64,000 nt of DNA from Sphingomonadales bacterium (lineage in GTDB: Bacteria > Pseudomonadota > Alphaproteobacteria > Sphingomonadales > Govanellaceae). Shown here in pieces: positions 7,427 through 14,996 of the stretch; position 1 is the first letter of the stretch; every line of letters begins with the position of its first letter. The stretch lies in contig JACFMS010000009.1 in NCBI GenBank assembly GCA_019455285.1, positions 51,732 through 115,731 of the forward strand, read 5' to 3'. A model generated the notes under the pieces. It saw only the letters and a list, made by a program, of their open reading frames with translations. It was not told the DNA's origin and did not search any database. A program made the translations under genes and the position numbers.

Positions 7427-10105
7427 ATGCCGCCTGAGGACACGAGAAAACAGATGAAGCGGATACTGGCGGGTGTGGGGACATTCTTGCGCGGCTGGCT
7501 TGAACGAGCCGCCGCAGGCTCGCGTTTGGCGACGCCGCAGAAGGATAGCGAGGAGCTGCCGGCGGCGGTGTTTGACCGTGAATTGGCGGTCATCGCCGAA
7601 CGCCGTCAGGCGGCGGGTCTGCCGGGTCCGAAGGGCGTGCGGCCGTCGGCTTCCCTGGGGCTGGTGGGCCTGTGTCTGTCGGGCGGCGGCATTCGATCGG
7701 CGACCTTCAATTTGGGGGTGGTGCAGACCCTGCACAAACGCGGGCTATGGCGGTTTGTGGACTATTTATCCACCGTATCGGGCGGCGGCTATCTGGGCGG
7801 CGCGCTGAGCAGTCTTTACGCCCACGCGACGACGGAGGATGCCCTAAACACGCTCCTCGACGATCTGCCGGAAGGCGCGGCGTCCCGGCACTTACGCGAC
7901 CACTCTAATTATTTGCTGCCGCGCCAGTTTCTGGCCGGGTTGCGTCTGCCGGGACTGTTTTTGCGCGGCCTTCTGGTCAACCTTCTCATTCTGCTGCCGC
8001 TGATCGCCGCGGCGTCACTGGCGACCTTATGGATCGCCGGCGAGGCGACGCGGGAAGCCAGCATGACCACGGAGTTGACCGTTCGCGTCGATCCCGAGGG
8101 CCACTCGCGATGGCTGGCGGCGGGGGAGGGCGATCGCTACCGCCGCTACCTGAATTTGCGCGACAGCGTGCGTGACTATGCCATCAACGATGAGCTACCG
8201 ATCCCCGATGACGTAGCGATCTTAAAGCCGCCGCGCGGGGTGATGGTCGGCGACCAGCCGGGCCGGCAAGTGGTGGTGATGCCGCTTCCGGAGGCCGGCC
8301 GCGTGCCGGTGACCTTCATTCCCGCCTTTGAAGGCGAGGCGACGCTGTTCATTCGCGCCTGGCAACAAGCGCCGAACGCTGATCCGGCGGCCGTCACCGT
8401 CGATCCGGTGACCAGGCTGCATGAGCTTTCCATCGGATGGTTGGGCAGCGCGGTGGCCTTGGTGCTCTTGGTGCTGGCGCTCTATCCTGTGGCGCAATGG
8501 TTTGCCGAGCGCGGGCGCGCGCCCACTTGGCAGAGCCGTGATCTGTTCACCCGCTGGGTTACCGGCGGCGTGTTGTTATCCATCGCCGCCGCGGCGTTCG
8601 TCAGCGCGCAACCTTTGGCCATCTACTACTTCGATCTCTTGGGCGAAGTCTCGGTGCCGGGGGTTGGTGATTTGAGCGAAACCTTGACGCTTATCGGCAG
8701 CGTTGCCACCGGGCTTGGCGCGTTATTCTCCGGCTCTCTCGGCCAACGTGCGCCGCGCCTTTTGCGCCGGCTCGGCATGGCGACCTTCGCCGCCTTGGGG
8801 CCGTTGACCGTGTGGCTCCTTTATTTGACGCTAACGCGCTGGATCATCATCCCCGAAACCGCGCCCCGCTGGCTCCTGGATCTTGCCGCCGCCACGGCGC
8901 GCACGTTGAGCGACGGCCACTTTGCAGCTGAGCTTGCCGTCATCGCCGAGGCCATCCATCGCGGGCTTGATTTTCTCTATGACCAATGGCTGTGGCCGGA
9001 GCCGACCAGGAGCATGGCGGTGGCGACGCTGGTGTGCGCGGTTTTTGTCGGGCTGACCACGCGGCTTTTTTATGACGTCAACGCCACCTCGTTTCACCGC
9101 TTCTACCGCGACCGCCTGAGCCGCGCCTACTTGATGGGCCGGGCGCAGCGCGACGGTACTATAAGTCATGCCGATGATCTGAAATTGTCGGCGTTGTCGC
9201 CGCACGCGCCCTATCATCTGATCAACACCACGCTCAATCTGCAAGGCTCGCGGCGCGGCAATCTGCGCGGCCGCAACGCCGCTTTTTTTCTGATGAGCCG
9301 GGAATATGTCGGCAGCCAGCTCACCGGCTATCGATCGACCAGGGACATGGAGGCGCTGCATCCCGCCCTTGATCTTGGCACGGCGATGGCGATCTCCGGC
9401 GCGGCCGCCGCGCCCAACATGGGGCGGGCGACCAAGAAGGGACTGACCTTCGCGCTGACATTGCTCAACGTGCGCTTAGGCTATTGGCTGCCCCATCCGC
9501 GGCTGTTCGCCGCGCCGTTTTATCATCAAACAATGCTCGGACGGTTGATGCAAAGGCTGGCGGCGCCCTTGGTGCGAGCGACGCCGTGGCACCTGATGAA
9601 AGAAATGTTGGGCCAGCTTGATGAACGCGGCCGGCTGCTCAACTTGTCGGATGGCGGCCATCTGGAGAACTTAGGGTTATACGAACTGTTGCGCCGGCGC
9701 TGCCGTTTGATCATCGCCAGCGATGCGGAAGCTGATCCCGGCATGGCGTTTCAGGGTCTGGCCGACGCCATTCGCCTGGCGCGCATCGATCTTGGCGTCA
9801 CCATCGATATCGACATCGACGCCATCCGCGCCAATACTCATGGCCTGAGCGATAAGCATGGCGCTGTCGGTCGCATTGATTACGGCAATGGCGAAACGGG
9901 ATGTCTCATTTACATCAAATCGTCTCTTACTGGCGACGAAAACGTCTACGTGGAAAAATACAAGGCGCTCGACATCACCTTTCCGCACCAAACCACCGCT
10001 GATCAGTTCTTCGACGAGGAGCAATTCGAAGCCTACCGCGCGCTGGGTGCCCATGCGGCGGATTGCGTGCTGGCGGAGGCCAAGGAAGTTTTGGCAGGGA
10101 TTTGA
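7427..10105 (+). CDS. Membrane-associated patatin-like phospholipase
   Basis: About 892-aa protein with a split patatin domain. The oxyanion motif GGGIR lies at ~86-90, the nucleophile Ser118 in STVSGGGYLGG (GxSxG), and the catalytic Asp742 in LSDGGHLENLG. Between them are five or six hydrophobic segments: about residues 190-210, 340-365, 385-410, 455-480 and 540-560. The active site is therefore tethered to a membrane. Patatins hydrolyse acyl chains of phospholipids. Near residue 640 a YHLINTTLNLQGS motif typical of bacterial patatin-like enzymes is seen. The start is uncertain: TTG 7406, ATG 7427 and ATG 7454 are all possible and none has a strong ribosome site. It is divergent from the lysozyme, so both envelope-degrading genes share one short control region. 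Confidence 0.85.
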   Translation: MPPEDTRKQMKRILAGVGTFLRGWLERAAAGSRLATPQKDSEELPAAVFDRELAVIAERRQAAGLPGPKGVRPSASLGLVGLCLSGGGIRSATFNLGVVQTLHKRGLWRFVDYLSTVSGGGYLGGALSSLYAHATTEDALNTLLDDLPEGAASRHLRDHSNYLLPRQFLAGLRLPGLFLRGLLVNLLILLPLIAAASLATLWIAGEATREASMTTELTVRVDPEGHSRWLAAGEGDRYRRYLNLRDSVRDYAINDELPIPDDVAILKPPRGVMVGDQPGRQVVVMPLPEAGRVPVTFIPAFEGEATLFIRAWQQAPNADPAAVTVDPVTRLHELSIGWLGSAVALVLLVLALYPVAQWFAERGRAPTWQSRDLFTRWVTGGVLLSIAAAAFVSAQPLAIYYFDLLGEVSVPGVGDLSETLTLIGSVATGLGALFSGSLGQRAPRLLRRLGMATFAALGPLTVWLLYLTLTRWIIIPETAPRWLLDLAAATARTLSDGHFAAELAVIAEAIHRGLDFLYDQWLWPEPTRSMAVATLVCAVFVGLTTRLFYDVNATSFHRFYRDRLSRAYLMGRAQRDGTISHADDLKLSALSPHAPYHLINTTLNLQGSRRGNLRGRNAAFFLMSREYVGSQLTGYRSTRDMEALHPALDLGTAMAISGAAAAPNMGRATKKGLTFALTLLNVRLGYWLPHPRLFAAPFYHQTMLGRLMQRLAAPLVRATPWHLMKEMLGQLDERGRLLNLSDGGHLENLGLYELLRRRCRLIIASDAEADPGMAFQGLADAIRLARIDLGVTIDIDIDAIRANTHGLSDKHGAVGRIDYGNGETGCLIYIKSSLTGDENVYVEKYKALDITFPHQTTADQFFDEEQFEAYRALGAHAADCVLAEAKEVLAGI

Positions 10106-10201
10106 TTTATATACAAATATCTAATGGCTTGAAGAAACAATAAGTTGCGTAAGAAGTAGTGAAGGGAGTAAATTATTATAGGAAGGTAGTGTAGGTAGGG
10201 T

Positions 10202-10378
10202 ATGACTAGAGATCAGCATCAAGCTATTAAAAAGGCCATTGATAAGTATACGAAAGAGGCCACCAAGTCTCCTCGGTCGGCGCGGGCTGCATTGGTGAAG
10301 GAAGGCATTTACCTTAGCAGCGGTAAATTAGCCCCAAAATTTGCTGAACCCCTCGAGAAGCCAACCGTTAAGAAATGA
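10202..10378 (+). CDS. Small ORF coupled to the ADP-ribosyltransferase-like gene
   Basis: 58-aa Lys-rich protein, MTRDQHQAIKKAIDKYTKEA at the start and KEGIYLSSGKLAPKFAEP near the end. The KEGIYL..GKLAP segment resembles small proteins of the type '(L/R)-x-G-I-(L/Y)-x-x-x-G-x-L-x-x-x-(F/Y)' often found beside toxin-like genes. Its stop overlaps the next start as ATGA (10375-10378), which implies translational coupling. There is no strong ribosome site; AGGTAGGG lies very close to the ATG. It could be the cognate antitoxin or accessory protein. Function not proven. Confidence 0.65.
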   Translation: MTRDQHQAIKKAIDKYTKEATKSPRSARAALVKEGIYLSSGKLAPKFAEPLEKPTVKK

Positions 10379-10959
10379 GCCGTCTTCATACGTCGTTTGT
10401 TCTGGCCTACCACGGCTGTGATCAGAAGATCGGCGAGAAAATACTTTCAGGCAAGGCAACTTTCGAAAAAAGCGAAGAAGATTATGACTGGCTAGGGCCA
10501 GGTGTTTATTTTTGGGAGTCAGACCCGCAACGCGCCAAAGAGTGGGCGGAAGATAAAAAGCGTCGCGGAGTACTGAAGAAGCCCTTTGTCATCGGCGCCG
10601 CCATTGACCTTGGGCATTGTCTGGACCTCATGAGCAGGGAAGACCTGTCTCTACTAAAAAAAGCGTACGATTCATTGAGCGAAATTCATGAGAAGGATTC
10701 CGAGCTTGGGCCACTGCCCACAAATTCCGGCGGTGATGACAAGTTTATGCGACGGCTGGATTGCGCAGTTATCAAGCGCCTGCACTATATTATTGCCGGT
10801 AATGAAAATTTGCAGCCCTATGATACAGTCAGGGGACTTTTCACCGAAGGAAAACCGCTCTTTCCTGGCAGCGGCTTCCAGGAGCGGAGCCATGTCCAAA
10901 TTGCGGTTTGCAATTTTGACAGCATCAAAGGCGTATTCCGCGTTAAGTTATCCTCTTAA
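10375..10959 (+). CDS. PARP-like ADP-ribosyltransferase-fold protein, candidate toxin
   Basis: 194-aa protein with features of the PARP/diphtheria-toxin type ADP-ribosyltransferase fold. AYHGCDQKIGEKI gives the NAD-binding His, DYDWLGPGVYFWESDPQRAKEW gives the GxYF Tyr, and GFQERSHVQIAV near the C-terminus could give the acidic residue. The middle has VIGAAIDLGHCLDL and RRLDCAVIKRLH, conserved in this otherwise uncharacterised family. Base composition is more AT-rich than in neighbours, and it overlaps a 58-aa ORF by 4 bases, the arrangement of a mobile two-gene toxin module. Enzyme activity is inferred only. The stop overlaps the convergent Lrp gene by 4 bases. Confidence 0.7.
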   Translation: MSRLHTSFVLAYHGCDQKIGEKILSGKATFEKSEEDYDWLGPGVYFWESDPQRAKEWAEDKKRRGVLKKPFVIGAAIDLGHCLDLMSREDLSLLKKAYDSLSEIHEKDSELGPLPTNSGGDDKFMRRLDCAVIKRLHYIIAGNENLQPYDTVRGLFTEGKPLFPGSGFQERSHVQIAVCNFDSIKGVFRVKLSS

Positions 10960-11381
10960 CGCTCGAACTTGGTAGAGAGCACGATCGACGATGTGGTACG
11001 CTCGATCCCCGGAATGCGGCCGATTTCATCGAGCATGGCGTCGATCTCGCCGGTGGTGTCGGCGCGGATGATGGCGATGAGGTCATAGTGGCCGCTCACC
11101 GCGTGCAGGGCGCGCAGTCCCGCCATCTGCTTTAGGGCCATTGTCACCCGTTCGGCGAGTTTCGGATTGACGCTGATCATGACATGCGCGGTGATCTGCC
11201 GCGCGGCGTGCGCGTCGCGGTAGCGCACCGTATAGCCGCCGATGACCCCCGACCGCTCCAGGCGATTGAGGCGGTCCTGCACGGTGGAGCGCGACAGGCC
11301 CAGCCGGCGCGCCAGCACCGCCGTGGGCCAGCGGGCGTTTTCCTCCAATAACCTCAGCAAGGCCTGGTCCGTCTCATCCAT
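10956..11381 (-). CDS. Lrp/AsnC family transcriptional regulator
   Basis: 141-aa regulator. The N-terminal AsnC-type helix-turn-helix (LLRLLEENARWPTAVLARRLGLSRSTVQDRLNRLERSGVI, residues ~7-47) is followed by the ligand-binding RAM domain (residues ~65-140), which contains the typical HAVSGHYDLIAIIRADTTGEIDAMLDEIGRIPGI pattern. Such proteins sense amino acids. It is divergent from a lysine-dehydrogenase-like gene whose start lies ~120 bases away, so that gene is the probable target and lysine or a related amino acid the probable ligand. Confidence 0.93.
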   Translation of the reverse strand: MDETDQALLRLLEENARWPTAVLARRLGLSRSTVQDRLNRLERSGVIGGYTVRYRDAHAARQITAHVMISVNPKLAERVTMALKQMAGLRALHAVSGHYDLIAIIRADTTGEIDAMLDEIGRIPGIERTTSSIVLSTKFER

Positions 11382-11504
11382 TCCGTCATTATGACGGATA
11401 TTATTATCAAATCAACGGAAAAATTTCGGCAATTCGTCAGATTGCTCCCTTCATTCCAACGGCCAGGCTTATTACCATTTAAGGAAATTCGGATGGAGGT
11501 TCTG

Positions 11505-12635
11505 ATGACGCCGATTCTTCTCTTGGGCGCCGGTAAGATCGGCGCGATGATTGCCGAACTGTTGAGCCGGACGGGCGAGTATGAGGTCACGGTGGCCGAC
11601 CGCGACGCCGATGGCTTGAAACGTTTGGGGCTGAACCCGGCGGTCAAAACCCGGGTGCTTGACGTCACCCATCACGAGGCGCTGAAAAATGCGCTGGCCG
11701 GCAAGTATGCGGTCCTAAGCGCCTGCCCGTTCAACGTCACGCCGCTGATCGCCACCGCCGCCAAGGAAGCGGGCGTCCATTACTTCGACCTCACCGAGGA
11801 CGTGGAAAGCACCCGCATCGTCAAGGAACTGGCGAAGGACGCCAAGACCGCCTTCGTGCCGCAGTGCGGCTTGGCGCCGGGTTTTATTTCCATCGTCGCC
11901 TACGATCTCGCCAAGCGCTTCGACACCCTGCACAATGTTCATATGCGGGTCGGCGCGCTGCCGAAATATCCCTCGAACGCCTTAAAATACAATCTTACCT
12001 GGTCCACCGACGGCCTGATCAACGAATACTGCAACCCGTGCGAGGCGGTGGTGGACGGTGAGCTGCGCGAAGTGCCGCCGCTGGAGGAAAAAGAAAGCTT
12101 CTCGCTCGACGGCATTGATTACGAAGCATTCAACACCTCGGGCGGACTGGGCACGCTGTGCGAAACGTTGGCCGGCCGGGTCGATAATCTCAATTACCGC
12201 ACCGTGCGCTATCCCGGTCACTGCGAGATCATGAAGATGCTTATTCGCGATCTGCGCCTAGGCGAACGGCGCGAGTTGTTGAAGGATATTTTTGAGCATG
12301 CGCTGCCCATTACCTTGCAGGATGTGGTGCTGGTGTTCGTCACGGTGAGCGGCATGCGTCAAGGCCGCTTCATGCAGGAAACCTACGCCCACAAAGTCTA
12401 CGCCCGCGAAATGTTCGGCCAGGTGTGGAGCGCCATTCAGATCACCACCGCCTCCGGCATCTGCGCCATGGTCGATCTGTTGCGCCAGGGCAAGCTGCCG
12501 CAAAAGGGCTTCGTGCGTCAGGAAGACACGCTGTTCTCAGATTTCATCCACAACCGCTTCGGCGCCAACTACGCCCGCGGCGAGGATATCGCGGCGGCCG
12601 ACAGCGGCAACGGCATCCGCGAAAAGGTCGCCTGA
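11505..12635 (+). CDS. Saccharopine dehydrogenase family oxidoreductase (lysine 6-dehydrogenase-like)
   Basis: About 376-aa enzyme with an N-terminal NAD(P)-binding Rossmann fold (ILLLGAGKIGAMIAELL, first residues) and a saccharopine-dehydrogenase C-terminal domain. The order of motifs CGLAPGFISI, NLTWSTDGLINEYCNPC, FNTSGGLGTL and YRTVRYPGHCE follows the pattern of lysine 6-dehydrogenases more than that of true saccharopine reductase, so oxidation of the lysine epsilon-amino group is a plausible role. Two ATGs fit: 11505 (GGAGG five bases before) and 11493 (AAGGAA six bases before). The divergent Lrp-type regulator supports amino-acid catabolism. Confidence 0.8.
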   Translation: MTPILLLGAGKIGAMIAELLSRTGEYEVTVADRDADGLKRLGLNPAVKTRVLDVTHHEALKNALAGKYAVLSACPFNVTPLIATAAKEAGVHYFDLTEDVESTRIVKELAKDAKTAFVPQCGLAPGFISIVAYDLAKRFDTLHNVHMRVGALPKYPSNALKYNLTWSTDGLINEYCNPCEAVVDGELREVPPLEEKESFSLDGIDYEAFNTSGGLGTLCETLAGRVDNLNYRTVRYPGHCEIMKMLIRDLRLGERRELLKDIFEHALPITLQDVVLVFVTVSGMRQGRFMQETYAHKVYAREMFGQVWSAIQITTASGICAMVDLLRQGKLPQKGFVRQEDTLFSDFIHNRFGANYARGEDIAAADSGNGIREKVA

Positions 12636-12701
12636 AGCCAGTATTTCGGCTTTTGACAAACTGTCATCATCCCCGGCTATACTCATGCCGGAGCTTGATA
12701 C

Positions 12702-13646
12702 ATGTCCCCAAAAGCCGCCGGCATGGATTTGCCCGAATTCGCCGCCGACCTGCCGACGGCGCAGGCAGCGGCGCTGCTTCTTAAACAGCAGCTTGCTGTG
12801 CTGACCGCCAACGAGGCCGGCATCGCGGCGGACGGCGACAGCGAATGCCTGCACCGCTTCCGGGTGGCGGTGCGCCGCTCCCGCACCTTGATCCAAGCCT
12901 TAAAGCAACACCTGCCGCCGTCCATCTTGGGGCTTGGCGAGGACTTGAAGTGGCTGAGCGCCGCCACCAGCCCGTTGCGCGACTTGGATGTGCATCTGGC
13001 GGGGTTCGAGACGATGACCCGTCTTGTTCCTGATGAGCCTAAGAGCGCGTTCGAACCGATGCGCGCGGTTCTGGAAAAGCGGCGGTTGGCGGCGCGCCGG
13101 AAGGCCTTGGCCGCCCTGCGTTCCACCCGCTATCAGGCGCTGAAAAGACGATGGCGGAGCAGTGATAAGGTTCGCCTTCGTATAGTGGATTCGCCGCCGA
13201 TCGGTCCTGCCGCCGATGCCGCCATCGAGCGCGCCTATGCTCGGGCGCTGAAGAAGGGCGGGAGGATTACCAAGAAAAGCCCCGCTGAGGCGCTGCACGC
13301 CTTGCGCAAGGATGGCAAGAAGCTGCGCTACCTGATGGAGTTTTTCGCCCCTCTGAAGCAGGAGGAGGCAATAGAGGGGGCCATCAGGACGCTAAAAGAG
13401 TTGCAGGATTGTCTGGGGAAACACCAGGATTTTGCCGTGCAACACGCGGTGGTGCGCAAAATCCGGCTGCAATTTCAAAAAGATACCGTCACGCCGAAGG
13501 CCACGGTGGCGGCCCTGGCCCACCTTGAGGCGGTCCTGGCCCAGGGTCAGCGGCAAACCCGGGCGCGCTTTGCCGACCTGTTTGCGCCGTTCGCCGCGGC
13601 CAAGACCCAACGGCTCTTTCATGAATTATATGGCGCCACCCCCTAG
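12702..13646 (+). CDS. CHAD domain protein
   Basis: 314-aa all-helical protein with the two CHAD signatures, HRFRVAVRRSRTLIQAL (~residues 47-63) and LHALRKDGKKLRYLMEFF (~199-216). Both place a conserved His among basic residues. CHAD domains bind polyphosphate, often on granules. CHAD is commonly fused or adjacent to a CYTH domain, and the CYTH gene here lies 850 bp downstream on the opposite strand, with a ParA-type ATPase between. No signal peptide. Confidence 0.9.
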   Translation: MSPKAAGMDLPEFAADLPTAQAAALLLKQQLAVLTANEAGIAADGDSECLHRFRVAVRRSRTLIQALKQHLPPSILGLGEDLKWLSAATSPLRDLDVHLAGFETMTRLVPDEPKSAFEPMRAVLEKRRLAARRKALAALRSTRYQALKRRWRSSDKVRLRIVDSPPIGPAADAAIERAYARALKKGGRITKKSPAEALHALRKDGKKLRYLMEFFAPLKQEEAIEGAIRTLKELQDCLGKHQDFAVQHAVVRKIRLQFQKDTVTPKATVAALAHLEAVLAQGQRQTRARFADLFAPFAAAKTQRLFHELYGATP

Positions 13647-13749
13647 ATGTTGTGAGGCGGGGGTTGTATAGAACCCAATCCTAGGCGAAGATGAGCGCGG
13701 ATTCTCTAATTGATGCCAGTCTCTCGGGATCAGGGGAGGAGGGGCTTTC

Positions 13750-14526
13750 ATGTGGACATTGGCGGTCTACACCATCAAGGGCGGCGTCGGCAAAACGGCG
13801 ACGGCAGTCAACATCGCGGCCGAGGCGGCGCGCGCCGGCTGGCGGGTCTTGCTGTGGGATCTCGACCCGCAAGGCGCGTCGGGCTTTTACCTGCGCACCG
13901 AGGGCAAGGCCAAAAGCACCGGCCAGAAGCTGGTGGAAGGCAGCAAGACCTTGATGGACGTCGCCTTGCGCACCGATCAGCCGCGGCTGCACGTGGTGCC
14001 GTCCGACATGTCCTACCGCAATCTCGATCTCTTTCTCGACGCCATGAGCAATTCCAAGAAGCGGCTGGGCGAGATGATTCAGCCAGCCGAGGACGAATAC
14101 AACTTGGTGGTGCTGGACTGTCCGCCGGGTCTATCCCTGCTGTCGGAAAACATCCTGCGCGGCTCCGACGGCATCATGGTGCCAGTCATTCCGACAACGC
14201 TGTCCCTGCGCACCCTGGAGCAGCTCAACCAGTTCATCAAGGACCAGAAGCTCGACATCGAGCTGTGGCCGTTCCTATCCATGATCGACAGCCGCAAGCG
14301 CCTGCACCGCGATATCGAGGAAGCCTTCGACAAGATCGCGCCCAAGCGCCTGAAAACCGAAATCCCCCTGTCCGTCATCGTCGAGCGCATGGGCATTGAA
14401 CGGGCGCCGGTACGCGCCTATGCCCCCACCAGCCGGCCGGCCAAGGCGTTTGCCGATTTGTGGTATGAAGTATCGCTGCGCCTGCCGCCCTATTACCGGA
14501 CGCTGGCCGCCAGAAGGTCGCGATAA
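13750..14526 (+). CDS. ParA/MinD family ATPase (orphan)
   Basis: 258-aa deviant-Walker-A ATPase: KGGVGKTA at residues 10-17, LLWDLDPQGASGFYLR (motif A', ~residues 36-51) and LVVLDCPPGLSLLSENIL as Walker B. Family members dimerise on ATP and position cargo such as chromosomes, plasmids, chemoreceptor clusters or storage granules. No ParB or parS partner is adjacent; the neighbours are CHAD and CYTH proteins. Together with the polyphosphate link of CHAD this suggests a granule-positioning role, as an inference. Its 3' end overlaps the convergent CYTH gene by 34 bases. Confidence 0.88.
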   Translation: MWTLAVYTIKGGVGKTATAVNIAAEAARAGWRVLLWDLDPQGASGFYLRTEGKAKSTGQKLVEGSKTLMDVALRTDQPRLHVVPSDMSYRNLDLFLDAMSNSKKRLGEMIQPAEDEYNLVVLDCPPGLSLLSENILRGSDGIMVPVIPTTLSLRTLEQLNQFIKDQKLDIELWPFLSMIDSRKRLHRDIEEAFDKIAPKRLKTEIPLSVIVERMGIERAPVRAYAPTSRPAKAFADLWYEVSLRLPPYYRTLAARRSR

Positions 14527-14996
14527 GACATCCGCCAGGTTTTGAACGGCCGCTGCGCCAGGTAGGTGTTGAAGAACCGCGGATCGCCGGTGACTTCAGG
14601 GCCGACCCAGGGCGGGAGCTCTACCTTTTCGTCCGCAGCGGCGAGCTCTACTTCAGCCAGCACCAATCCCTCGTTATCGCCCTCGAAGACGTCGATTTCC
14701 CAAAGATGCGCGCCATGACGCACGTGATAGCGGCGTTTGATGAGGGGGTAAGGCTTAGCTAAGGTATTCAGCATGGCCGCGGCATCCGCGAGGGGGATTT
14801 CGTACTCATATTCGTGCCGCGACAGGCCATCGCGACCGGCCTTGATGGTCAGGTACCCGCGCTCGCCTTTCACCCGCACCCGCACCGACAGGCCCGCTTC
14901 GCTGGCCAGATAGCCCTGACGGATCGCCACCCCCTGATCCGCAGTCGCCCGCCAGCCGTCGTCGGCCAGCAAAAACTTGCGCTCGATTTCGATCAT
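14493..14996 (-). CDS. CYTH domain protein (triphosphate tunnel metalloenzyme)
   Basis: 167-aa protein with the defining N-terminal ExExK motif (EIERKFLL, residues 3-10). Charged strands typical of the eight-stranded tunnel follow: VRVRVKGERGYLTIKAG, EYEYEIPL, KRRYHV, WEIDVFEGDNEGLVLAEVEL. Bacterial CYTH enzymes usually hydrolyse inorganic tripolyphosphate or nucleoside triphosphates with Mg or Mn. The start overlaps the end of the actP-like gene by 4 bases, so it may be expressed from the symporter transcript. Confidence 0.9.
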   Translation of the reverse strand: MIEIERKFLLADDGWRATADQGVAIRQGYLASEAGLSVRVRVKGERGYLTIKAGRDGLSRHEYEYEIPLADAAAMLNTLAKPYPLIKRRYHVRHGAHLWEIDVFEGDNEGLVLAEVELAAADEKVELPPWVGPEVTGDPRFFNTYLAQRPFKTWRMSYRDLLAASVR

